Assembly: GCA_003573635.1 (NCBI GenBank)
Contig: QUTJ01031849.1
Location: forward strand, 1 to 43,024
Source of the DNA: Goniomonas avonlea
Taxonomy: Eukaryota > Cryptophyceae > Goniomonadida > Goniomonadaceae
Length of the DNA: 43,024 nt
Reading direction: 5' to 3'
Position numbers and translations under genes: made by a program. This document shows, piece by piece, positions 1-12,200 of the stretch. Within the stretch, counting starts at the first letter, position 1. The number at the start of each line of letters is the position of its first letter. Under the pieces are notes generated by a model that searched no databases, was not told the origin of the DNA, and saw only the letters and a program-made list of their open reading frames with translations.

Positions 1-42
1 TCTCCCGTCCCTCTGCTGTATTTGTGACCGCTGCTGTTGCAG
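1..42 (+). other. 3' end of an intron (acceptor AG at 41-42)
   Basis: The first 42 bases are pyrimidine-rich and end in TGTTGCAG, a good 3' splice site, with a weak branch-point-like GTGAC about 15 bases upstream of the AG. The coding frame happens to be open through here, but its translation (SRPSAVFVTAAVAG) does not match the hydrophobic strand and FDTE motif that should precede YDYLRVYEG in a CUB domain. Homology begins right after the AG. The codon across the junction would take one base from the upstream exon (phase 1). This is inferred from homology and the splice consensus; no transcript evidence is available. Confidence 0.7.
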
Positions 43-239
43 GATACGACTACCTTCGGGTTTACGAAGGTGTGAACTCGCACGGCCCACTCATCGGGAC
101 CTTCACTGGCACCTTGGGCCCCGACGAGCCGATGCCCAAGGTAGAGAGCCATACAGGTATCCTGACGCTCGTGTTCACTAGTGACCACAACTACGGCTTC
201 AAGGGGTTCATGGTGTCTTGGGACTCAACCACCCCGGCC
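43..239 (+). other. CUB1, C-terminal half
   Basis: It begins at YDYLRVYEG (the D-x-V-x-I-Y-D-G strand of a CUB) and continues through SHTGILTLVFTSD and GFKGFMVSW to the next domain's first cysteine at 240. The N-terminal half, including both cysteines and the FDTE motif, must be encoded in an upstream exon. Confidence 0.85.
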
Positions 240-3200
240 TGTGTCGACAACATGACTCTGACGAGCCCCGAAGGCTACGTTTCGGATGGCAGCGGCTTCT
301 TGCCCTATATGAACCTCTGGCACTGTGACTGGGACATCACCCCCATCACGGACCCCCGTCCCGTCGCCATGTTCATCCAGTTCTCGTTCCTCGACACGGA
401 GTTTTTCCATGACATCATCGGCGTATTCGATGGCAACAACACGAACGCGCCGAGCCTCGCGAACATTTCTGGCAACGTGCTGCCCCCGCCGATCTTCACG
501 ACGGGCCCCTCTCTCGCGCTGCACTTCGAAACCGACAAAACCAAGGTTTATCAAGGGTTCAGCGCGTACTACCATGCGATTTTCCCGTGTAACGCGACGA
601 GGGTGATGACCAGCACGACTGGCGCTATCGACGACGGTAGCCGAAATCACGATTACAGGCCCAATGCCCATTGTGTCTGGATCATTGACCCCCCGGGGGC
701 GTCGTCGATCACGATTGAATGGGAAGCGTTCCAGACAGAGTACCTCTTTGACCTTGTAACAGTGACGGAGGAGACGCCCTACCTGTCGCCCACGACCTGC
801 AACTCTTCCTACTGGTTCAACGGCACCATGTTCAACGTGAGCAACCCGTGCAACGAAACCCTGTACTCCAGCGCGCACCTTCTCACGCACAGTGGCCCCT
901 TCCTCCCCCCTGCGGTCGTGTCTACCAAGGGGCGCGTCAAAGTCGAGTTCAACTCCGACGGCAAAAAGGAGTACAGCGGGTTCCGAGCCTACTACCGGAC
1001 AACCTTCCCGTGTAACGGCACCGTCCACATGACAGCCACCTCCGGGTCGTTCGACGATGGCAGCGGCGCTGCCTTCTACTGGGCCAACACTCGCTGCCGC
1101 TGGCTCCTTGCGCCCGCTGGGCAGAAGGCGGTGGTTCTCCAGTTCGACTTCGTGCACACCGAGACCAACCGCGACTTTGTTCGCGTCTACGACGGGCCGA
1201 CGCCCCGAGCTCCGCTCTTAGCGGAGCTGTCTGGGCATCCGGACCTCGGGGTGTACAAGTCAACGGGAGGCGTGATGCTGGTGGAGTTCACGTCAGATTC
1301 CGAAAAGCAGGATCACGGGTTCGCCGCGCACTACTGGGTCCCGGGGCTGTGCGGAGGGACCACCACGATCACGGATCGATCTGGCGTGATCGTGGACGGT
1401 AGCGAAACGGGTCGGTACCACGCCAACGCGGACTGCACTTGGATCCTGAAGCCCGCTGGGGCGCACACTGTTCTGTGGACGTTCACGGACTTCGACACGG
1501 AGGAGTTTTACGATGTGGTGCTCATCTTCGATGGCGAGACCACCAACGCGCCCGTCATCGGCAACTTCAGTGGCCCAGGGCTCCCGACCACGCCGCATCT
1601 GTTCGTGAACCACACAGTGCAGTCCTCTGGCCCTGCGATGCTGGTCAGGTTCACCTCCGACGCTAGTCGGGAGTTTGCAGGGTTTAGGGCCGTCTGGACG
1701 TACGTGGGCCCGTGCAGTGGCACCCAGTTCTTCAACACCTCCACGGGCAGTCTTGAGGATGGCAGCATGAACCTCGACTACTACGACCTCTCCGACTGCA
1801 AGTGGCTGATCCAGCCGGCTGGGCACAGGTCGGTGCAGCTCCAGTTCACGGCCTTCGATGTCGAGCTCAACCACGACTACGTGCGAGTGTACGACGGCGC
1901 GACTACCTCGTCGCCGCTTCTCGCCACTCTGAGCGGCAACGCGCTGCCTGGTCCTATCTGGTCCACTGGTGGCGACATGCTGCTGTGGTTCACGACCAAC
2001 GAGCTCAAGACAGCTGCTGGTTTCGCCGCAAACTGGACGGTTCCTGGCCTCTGTGGCGGCACGGTGACGCTGACCAACAAGACAGGGAGGATCAAGGACG
2101 GCAGTAACAACGGCTTCTACCACAGCAACGCCGACTGCAGATGGCTGATCCAGCCCCACTCGGCTTGGTCGGTGATGCTCACGTTCGCCGAGTTCGACAC
2201 CGAGTATCTCTACGACTTCTTCCGAATCTACGACGGCGCGAACACGAATGCCCCGTTGCTCGCGAACTTCAGCGGCCCCGGGCTTCCCCACACGAACCAC
2301 AACTGGAAGCCCCACACTGTCCAGACCACAGGTCCTTCGATGTTTGTCTGGTTCTCCTCCGACATCTCGAACGAGAGGCCGGGCTTTGTGGTGGACTACT
2401 TCTACGTTGGTCCCTGCAGCGGGACACAAACGCTGTCCGGAGCCACAGGGTCCTTTACAGACGGCAGCGGCGCGGCCTTGTATCACAACGATGCCGACTG
2501 CAAGTGGCTCATCAAGCCAACAGGGCACAAGGCGATCAGCCTCAGCTTCGGCCTACTCCACCTCGAGCCGATTCACGACCTGGTGCGAGTGTACGACGGT
2601 GCGACCACGTCGTCTCCGCTGCTCGCAACCCTGACCGGAATCCACCGACCGTTGGAGCCGATCTGGTCCACCCAGGGGCAGATGCTAGTGTGGTTCACCA
2701 CCAACGAGGCCAAGGTGTCTCATGGATTCAACGCCAGCTACACTGTTCCTGGCCTGTGCAGTGGCACCACCGTCTTTACGAACATGACCGGCGCGTTCAC
2801 TGACGGCAGTGACACCGGAGACTACGCCTCCAACACCAACTGCTCGTGGTTGCTCAAGCCCCGCACAGCGTACACCGTGATGATCACCTTCACCGAGTTC
2901 GACACCGAGCCGTTCTACGACCTTGTCCAGATCTTCGACGGGGAAAACCGCACGGCGCCGATGCTCGCCAACTTCAGCGGTCCCGTGCGCCCGACGACGA
3001 CACATTGGAAGCCCCACACCATCCAGTCCACCGGCCCCTCGATGCTGGTCGTGTTCACCTCGGATGGCTTCCGTGAGGGCCGTGGGTTCAGAGCGGAGTA
3101 CACCTGGGTTGGGCCGTGCAGCGGGACCCAGCTGTTCGAAACCCCGTACGGGTCCTTCGAGGACGGTAGCGCCGCGATGCTGTACGACAACTGGGCCAAC

Positions 3201-6200
3201 TGCTCCTGGGTGATCCGCCCGACGGGTTATCGCTCCGTGTCCCTCGAGTTCACCCTCTTCGACACCGAGCTCAACCACGACTTTGTCCGCGTGTATGACG
3301 GCGAGACCTCGTTCTCCCCGCTCCTCCAGATCCACAGCGGTACCACGCTCCCGAGGATCGTCAATGCCACCGGCGGCGCGCTTTTGGTCACCTTCCACTC
3401 AGATGCCACCAAGACGGCCGCGGGTTTCGCAGCCCGTTGGGCTGTCCCTGAGCTCTGCAGTGGCACCCAGGTCCTGACCAACCTCACCGGCACTTTCTCT
3501 GACGGCAGCTGGGTCGGTCGGTACTTGCCCAACACCAACTGCTCGTGGCTGCTGCAGCCCGGCGGCAGCCAGGTGATGCTAACGTTTTCCCAGTTCGACA
3601 CGGAGTACCTGTTGGATCTCGTGCGAATCTACGACGGTGTGGACACCAACGCTCCTCTGATTGCCAACCTGAGTGGCCCCGGACTGCCGAACACTGGCCA
3701 CTGGAAGCCGCACACCGTCCAGACCCAGACGTCGTCCATGCTCGTCCAGTTCACTTCCGACGGGAGCAACGAGGGCGGCGGCTTTTGGGCCGCGTGGCAG
3801 GCTGTGGGCGCTTGCAGCGGCACGGACTACCGCACTTCGGCGACGGGGAGCTTCGAGGACGGCAGCGGGAACTCGACCTACTGGGGCAACCTCGACTGCA
3901 TGTGGCTGATCCAGCCCACTGGACACAAGTCAGTGCAGCTCCAGTTCACGTCGTTCGACACTGAGCTCAACTATGATCTTGTTCGGGTCTACGATGGCCC
4001 GACGACGCGCTCTCCTCTGCTTGCCACCCTGAGCGGAAACTCGCTGCCACCCCCGATCGACACCTCCCAAGGCAGTCTCCTGGTGTGGTTCACCACCGAC
4101 GGGCTGAAGACTAATCAGGGCTTCACGATTGACAGCTTCAAGGTTGGCATGGGCTTCTCCGCGACCTGGACGGTTCCTGGCCTCTGTGGGGGCACGGTGA
4201 CGCTGACCAACAAGACTGGGAGGATCAAGGACGGCAGTGGCAACGGCTTCTACCACAGCAACGCCGACTGCAGATGGCTGATCCAGCCCGAGTCGGCTTG
4301 GTCTGTCATGCTCAGCTTTGTCGAGTTCGACACCGAGTATCTCTACGACTTCTTCCGGATCTACGACGGCGTGAACACGAGTGCCCCGATGCTCGCGAAC
4401 TTCAGCGGCCCCGGGCTTCCCCACACGCACCACAACTGGAAGCCCAACACTGTCCAGACCGACGTGCACTCCTCGGGTGCTTCGATGTACATCTGGTTTT
4501 CGTCAGACTCTATCAACGAGGCCGCGGGGTTCACTGCAGATTACTTCTACGTTGGGCCGTGCAGCGGCACGCAAACCTTCACGGCTTCGACTGGCGAGTT
4601 CACTGACGGCAGCGGCGACCAGTTCTACCACAACGATGCCGATTGTAAGTGGCTGCTGTCGCCGACAGGCCACAAGGCGGTGGAGCTCCATGTCCACATG
4701 CTGTCCGTGGAGGACCTGCAGGACTTTGTCACCGTGTTTGATGGACCCACGACGTCCTCGCCTGTCCTCGCCAGACTGACCGGGTCTGTGCCTCCGGTTG
4801 CGCCGATCAAGTCCACGCAAGGGCAGATGCTGGTCTGGTTCCAGTCCAACGAAATCAAGACAGGCGCCGGTTTCAACATGAGCTACTCTGTCCCCGGCCT
4901 CTGCCAAGGCCTGACCGTGTTGACCAACCAGACGGGCTCGTTCACTGACGGCAGTGGCACCGGCAACTATGCGTCCTTCAGCAACTGCTCCTGGCTCATC
5001 CAGCCCATCAACGCCTACACGATCAAGCTCAAATTCCCCTCGTTCGACACCGAAGCGTACTACGACCTCGTGCAGGTCTTCGACGGCCGAAACACCTCGA
5101 GCCCCGTCCTGGCCAACTTCAGCGGCAACTCCCTCCCTCCCGAGATCCAGTCCCAGGGACCCGTCATCTTAGTCGTGTTCACGTCCGACAGCACCCGCGA
5201 GGCCGCCGGTTTCGTCGGCGAGTACACGTGGGTTGGGCCCTGCAGCGGCACGCAGGCGTTGACAGCCGCGACGGGCACCTTTGATGACGGCAGTGGACCT
5301 GCGCCGTACGACAACTTCGCGTCCTGCCGCTGGCTCATCGCGCCGACCAACCACCGGTCCGTGACGCTGACCTTTTTGTTCTTCGACACAGAGCTGAACA
5401 ACGACTGGGTGCGGGTGTACGATGGCGCGACGACGTCCTCCCCCCTCCTGGCGGCTCTCAGTGGTCCAACGCTACCGCCTCCCATCAACGCCACTGTCGG
5501 CACCATGCTTGTCACCTTCACCTCAGACCACCGCAAGGTGGCGGGTGGTTTCTCCGCCTCCTGGCACGTTCCCGGCCTGTGCAGTGGACGGGTCAACCTC
5601 ACGACAATCAATGGGAACTTTGACGACGGCAGCTTCCTGGGGCAGTACCAGCCCGACGCCCTCTGCTCCTGGCTTATCGCCCCCGTTGGGGCGTACACGG
5701 TTATGCTCACCTTTACCGAGTTTGATACTGAGCTGCAGTATGATCGCGTCGAGATCTACGACGGCAACTCGACGAGCGCGTCGTTGCTCGGCAACTTCAG
5801 TGGCCCTGCCCTGCCGGTCACGTCCCACTGGAGGCCCAACACCGTGCAGTCCACGGGCCCTGTCATCTTGGTGACCTTCGCCTCTGACCAGAACAACGAG
5901 GCGGCTGGCTTCAAAGCGTTCTACGAGCGTGTCGGAGCCTGCAGTGGCACGCAGTATTTCACTGGCAGCACTGGGCTCATCACCGACGGCAGCGGTCCCG
6001 GCGTTAACTACTACGATAACGTCGACTGCAAGTGGCTCATCCAGCCGGCCGGGCAGCGCTCAGTTATCCTCAGCTTCACCGCGTTCGACACGGAGCTGTC
6101 GCAGGACCTCGTCCGCGTGTACAACGGCGCCACCACGAGCTCCCCGCTCCTCGCGGCCTTCAGTGGGAACTCCCTGCCGCAGACGCTCCAGACTAATTCG

Positions 6201-9200
6201 GGCAACATGCTGGTGTGGTTCACCTCTGACGCGGCCAAGTCTGCCGCGGGATTCAACGCCACGTACACTGTCCCAGGTCTCTGCTCTGCGAGCGTGACGC
6301 TCACTGCCGCTGTCGGAGAGTTCGACGACGGTAGCGGTGCGGGTCAGTACCACGCTAACCAGTACTGCAGCTGGCTCCTCACGCCGGCCACCGCACACAC
6401 CATCATGCTCACGTTCACGGCGTTCGATACAGAGTTCCTGTACGATACCGTCACCGTGTACGACGGTAGCTTCACCACCAACCGCTCGCTCGGCAACTTC
6501 AGTGGACCCGCGCTGCCGGTGACCTCGCACTTTATGCCCAACACAGTGCAGTCCACTGGGCCCAGCATGCTCGTTGTGTTCAAGACCGACTACCTGCGCG
6601 AGGGCCTCGGTTTCAAGGCCAGGTACACGTACGTTGGGCCCTGCAGCGGCACGCAGTTCTACAATACAACGACCGGCCAGGTGAGCGACGGCAGCGGGAG
6701 CGACGATTACTACGCGCTCGCAGACTGTAAGTGGCTCATCCAGCCCGTCAGTGCCGAAGCCGTTTACCTGACTTTCACCCTGTTCGATACCGAAAGGGAC
6801 GCCGACCTGCTCAAGGTGTACGATGGGCCCACGACCAACTCGCCTCTCATCACCGTTCTGAGCGGCACCACCCTGCCGCACACTGTCCACTCGGGCCAAA
6901 ACAGTCTTCTCCTGTGGTTCACGTCGGACGGCGGCAAGCAGGGAGCGGGCTTCGTGGCCAACTGGACTGTGCCTGGCCTGTGCTCCGGCATGAAGAACCT
7001 GACCAACATCACTGGGTCGTTCGATGACGGGAGTGCTCTTGGGCGATACCACCCGAACGCGGCGTGCTATTGGCTTTTGCAGCCTGTCACCGCGTACCAG
7101 GTCAAGGTCACGTTCTCTTTGATTGACGTGGAGTATCTGTACGACTGGGTCAAGGTGTACGACGGACAGACCACGAGCGCTCCTCTCATTGCCGATTTCC
7201 GCGGCCTATTCCGGGATGTCTCGGTGCAGGGAACCAACCCGTCGATGCTGATTGAGTTCAAGAGCGACGGCAGTAACGAGCGACAGGGCCTCCACGCGAA
7301 CTACACCTGGATCGGCCCCTGCAGCAACACTCTAGTCTACACCAACGCGACGGACACTATCACTGACGGCAGCGGCGCCGCAAACTACGACAACTACGCC
7401 AACTGCCGGTGGCTGATCCAGCCCGCGAACCACCGCGCCGTGATCCTGACGTTCACTGAGTTCCGCACTGAGCTGAACCAGGACGTTGTGCGCGTGTACG
7501 ACGGCTCGACAACACACTCCGCCCTGCTCGCCACCCTCAGCGGTGACCAGCTCCCTCGCCCGATCTTGTCCACTGCTGACAGTCTCCTGGTTGTGTTCAC
7601 AACAGACAGCCAGAAAACGGACACGGGCTGGACCGCAACCTACACTGTTCCTGGGCTCTGCAGTGGTCTGGTTACCCTAACCAACCTCACCGGCTCCTTC
7701 AATGACGGCAGTGGCGTCGGGGCTTACCATGCCAACGCCGACTGCAGATGGCTGATCCAGCCCTCAATCGGTTTCACGGTCATCCTGACTCTGACCATGC
7801 TGGAGACTGAGTACGAGTACGACACCGTCCTCGTGTATGACGGCGCTTCCACCTCGGCGGGTCTGTTGGGCAACTTCAGCGGACCAACCCTCCCGCAGAC
7901 CACCCATTGGATTCCCCACTCCGTGCAGTCCACGGGTGCCTCCATGCTCGTTGTCTTCACGTCGGACGGGTCCGTTGAAAGGCAAGGGTTCGCAGCAGAG
8001 TACACGTACGTTGGGCCCTGCAGCGGCACCAGGATCCTGAACGGGACCACGGGCTTCTTCCAGGACAAGCCTGACGCGAGCCTCCAGTACTGGTCCGACT
8101 CGGACTGCAAGTGGCTCATCGAGCCGTCGAGCGGCAACGCGATCCGCCTCAACTTCACGACGTTCGACACAGAGCTCAACTTCGACCTTGTCCGCATCTA
8201 CGACGGTCCGTTCACGACCGCGCCTCTTCTCGCCACCTTGAGCGGCACCACCGTCCCCCCCCCGATCTGGTCCTCCGGGCCCAAGATGCTCGTGTGGTTC
8301 ACCTCAGAGTCCGGCAAGCAGCATCTCGGGTTCTCAGCCACGTACACAACGCCGACGTATTGCAGCGGGACCACCAATCTGACTTCCGAGTTCGGGTCCT
8401 TCGACGACGGAAGCGGCCCTGGGCCATACCAACCTAACCTCGATTGCGCCTGGCTTCTGACCCCCCACATGGCTTACTCCGTCATGCTGACCTTCACGGA
8501 GTTCCAGACCGAGTACCTCTACGACACAGTGATCATGTACGATGGCACCAACGCGTCTGCGCCCGTGCTGGCCAACTTCTCTGGGCCCTGGCTGCCGCAA
8601 AGCTCGCACTGGAAGCCGAGCACTGTGCAGTCCACCGGGCCGTCGATGTTTGTCGCCTTCCACTCGGACCCCGGCAAGCAGCTGGGCGGGTTTGCCGCAT
8701 CCTACATGGCTATCGGCCCATGCAGCGGCACACAGTACTTTACAACCGCGACCGGGGCGTTCGAGGACGGCAGTGGCACAGCCTTTTACGGGTATAATGC
8801 CGACTGTAAATGGCTGATTCAGCCTACTGGCCACGAGTCAGTCCAGCTGGCGTTCAGCCTCTTCCAGACGGAGCTGGAGCACGACTTTGTGCGCATCTAC
8901 GACGGCAACACCACGCGTGCGCCGTTGCTCGCCACGTACAGCGGCCACATCGCCCCGCCGCCTGTTGTGTCGACGCAGGGGAGCATGCTGATTTGGTTCA
9001 CGTCCGACGGCGCTAAACAGTTCCACGGGTGGAACGCGTCATACACCGTCCCTGGGCTCTGCTCCGGGGTCACTGTGCTCAACGCCACCTCGGGGACGTT
9101 CCAAGACGGAAGCAACAATGGCAACTACGCCGCCAACTCCGACTGCATGTGGCTGCTCCAGCCAGGCATGGCGTACACTGTGATGATCACTTTCACCATG

Positions 9201-12200
9201 TTTGACCTCGAGGATAACTACGACCTCGTGCGCATATACGACGGCGTCGCCACGACAGCTCCACTGCTCGCCAACTTGACTGGGCCGAGTGCAGTTACCT
9301 TCCACCAGTGGAAGGCGCACACCGTTCAGTCCACGGGGACGTCCATGCTCGTGTGGTTCACCTCCGATGGCACCAAGCAGTACGCCGGCTTCACCGCCGA
9401 GTACACGTATGTGGGACCGTGCAGTGGAACCCGGTCGTACAACGCGACCGTCGGTGGCTTCGACGATGGCAGCGGCGCGTCCCGCTACTACGACTTCGCA
9501 GACTGTTACTATCTCATTCAGCCCGTCGGCTACCGCTCGGTGATTGTCTCGTTCCATTTGCTGGATATCGAGCTGAATCGGGACTTCCTCCGCATTTACG
9601 ATGGTGCGACCACCTCTGCCCCGATGCTCGCGGCACTCACCGGGCACACGCTGCCTCCGGCGCCCATCGCGTCGACTCAGGGCACCATGCTGCTTTGGTT
9701 CAAGACAGACGCCTCCAAGACGTACGACGGCTGGAACCTCACCTACACCGTGCCTGGCCTCTGTAGCGCCGATTTGACGACGTTCACGAACGAAACCGTC
9801 ACCTTCACGGATGGGAGCGGGACAGGCAAGTACCCAAGCAATGCGTCCTGTCAGTGGCTGTTGGAGCCCGCCGAGGCGACTCAGGTCATGCTGACCTTCA
9901 CGGAGTTCGATACCGAGGAACTCTTCGACACCGTGGTCGTTTACGACGGCAACTCCACTTCGGCAGCGATTCTTGGCAACTTTAGCGGGCCCTACCTCCC
10001 GAGGACCAGCCACAACTGGAAGCCGCACACTGTGCAGTCCAGCGGCCCATCGATGCTCGTTGTGTTCTCGGCCGATGGGGCGATCGAGGGCGCCGGTTTC
10101 AGTGCCACGTACGAAGCTGTAGGAGCGTGCAGCGGCACCACCACGCTCACGACGGCAACCGGCGCCTTCTCCGACGGGAGCGGGGCGAGCCGGTACCGGC
10201 AGGGCGTGGACTGTAAGTGGCTGCTGCAGCCTACCGGACACCGCGCCGTAGCGCTGACCTTCACTGAGTTCGATACCGAGCTCAATCACGACCTCGTGCG
10301 TATATACGACGGCGCCACCACCATGGCGCCCCTCCTGTCCACGATGTCGGGCCCTGGCGTCAAGCCGACGGTCACCACCACGCAGGGCAGCATGCTGGTC
10401 TGGTTCACTGCGGACCTGTTCAAGAACGCCCAGGGCTTCAACGCCACGTATACCGTGCCTGCGCTCTGCAGCGGGCTCTACAACTTGACCAACGCCACCG
10501 GGCAGTTCGACGACGGCAGCAACCTGGGTCTCTATGCGCCCAACTCTGCGTGCTCGTGGCTCCTGACCCCCGCCGGGGCCAAGACTGTCATCATCACGTT
10601 CTTCGCCTTCGACACAGAGGCCGAGTACGACCCCGTTGTGCTCTACGACGGCAACTCCACCTCGTCGGCCGTGCTGGCCAACTTCAGCGGCCCGGGCCTG
10701 CCCGTGACTAGCCACTGGCGGCCCCACTCTGTGCAGTCCACGGGACCCTCTGTCCTCGTGGTCTTCACGTCGGACGGCAGCCGCGAAGGGCGCGGGTTCA
10801 AGGCTTCGTACACGTATGTGGGCGCCTGCAGCGGGACGCAGGTGTTCACCGACTCCCAGGGGATGATCACTGACGGGAGCGGGCCCTACGCCGATTACTA
10901 CGAGAACCTCGACTGTAGGTGGCTGATTCAGCCGGCGGGGCAGCAGAGCGTGACGCTTAAGTTTACCGAGTTCGATACGGAGTGGATGCACGACTTTGTC
11001 CGCATTTTCGACGGGAACAGCACGGACGGGCGCATGCTCGCGGAGTACTCTGGCAACAAGTCGCTTCCGGACCTCGTTGTGACCTCCACGGGGGAGATGC
11101 TGGTGTGGTTCGTCTCGGACCAGTTCAAGCAGGCCGCAGGGTTCTCCGCCAACTACACCGTTCCTGCCCTCTGCCGGCCTGGCCAGATCGCGCCTTGGCA
11201 CAACGCGACCCAGTGGGTCAACGTCACAGCCAACATCCCGGGCCCCCCCAAAATTCCCGGCAGCTTCACGGACGGCAGCGGGATTGGCAAGTACCACTCC
11301 AACTCGAACTGCACGTGGGTCATCACAGCGCGCAACGGGTCCTTCGTGTCGCTGATGTTCAACTACTTCGACACCGAGCCGCTCTACGACGTGGTCAGGG
11401 TGTACAACGGCAACAGCACGGACGCCGCCCTGCTCGCGTCCCTCTCCGGCTTCCAGGGGCAGTACCCCTTCCAAGTCAACTCCACCGGCCATGAGATGTT
11501 CATCCAGTTCACGTCCGACGGCAGCCGTGGCCACGCAGGCTTCGAAGCTATCTACTGGGACATGCCTCCCGACCCTCCGCGGCTGTGCCGCGCGCACTTT
11601 TTGCGCGAGTACACGGCAACGTCCGGCTTCCTGTACGACGACATGCCAGATGGTCTCCTCGACTACGAGGACTGGTCCGTGTGCCGGTTCTTGATCTCGC
11701 CGGCCGGCGCTCGGTCCGTGACGCTGATGTTCAACATGTTCAGTGTCGAGCAGGACTACGACTTCGTGCGCATCTACGACGGCCGTACCGACGCCGCGCC
11801 GCTTCTCGCCTCCTACACGGGCCAGCAGATCCCTCCGATGGTCAAGACGACACAGCAGCACATGCTCGTTGTCCTCGTCTCGGACGGCAACAAGCAGTAC
11901 GCCGGGTTCAACGCCTCGTGGTCGGTGCCGACGCTGTGCAGCGGCCAGGTGAACCTTACCAACTCGACGGGCACCTTCAACGACGGGAGCAGCACGGGTC
12001 TGTACCACCCGAACACGACCTGCTCCTGGTTCCTGGCTCCCGAGCCGGTCTACTGCGAGGTGGCCCCCGGCCACGAGATCTACCGCGGGCTGTGCAACCT
12101 CACCACGAACTCCACCAACGGCACCCACGCCGCCATCGGCGTCTCTGTGTCGTTCCCGGCGTTCGACACCGAGCACATCAAGGACTACGTTCGCATCTAT

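Larger units (their letters stand above)
1011..11585 (+). repeat. CUB4-CUB33: fifteen A-B CUB dimers
   Basis: The first-cysteine codons are at 1011, 1350, 1713, 2052, 2415, 2757, 3117, 3456, 3813, 4185, 4560, 4902, 5241, 5580, 5940, 6282, 6642, 6981, 7320, 7659, 8019, 8361, 8721, 9060, 9420, 9762, 10128, 10467, 10827 and 11172. Even-numbered domains (type A, usually 339-342 bp) show PTGHKSVQLQFT, FDTELNHDLVRVYDG, LLATLSG and TQGSMLVWFT, and end TVPGLCSG. Odd-numbered domains (type B, usually 357-366 bp) show AYTVMLTFTEFDTEYLYD, LANFSGPGLP and HWKPHTVQSTGPSMLVVFTSD, and end YTYVGPCSGTQ. Nearly all keep the acidic trio of calcium-binding CUBs: Glu in FDTE, Asp in YD, Asp in SD/TD. Each has two cysteines instead of the four common in animal CUBs. 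CUB15 and CUB21 are B-type by position but lack the HW insert. CUB33 has a longer N-terminal segment (WHNATQWVNVTANIPGPP). Confidence 0.95.
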
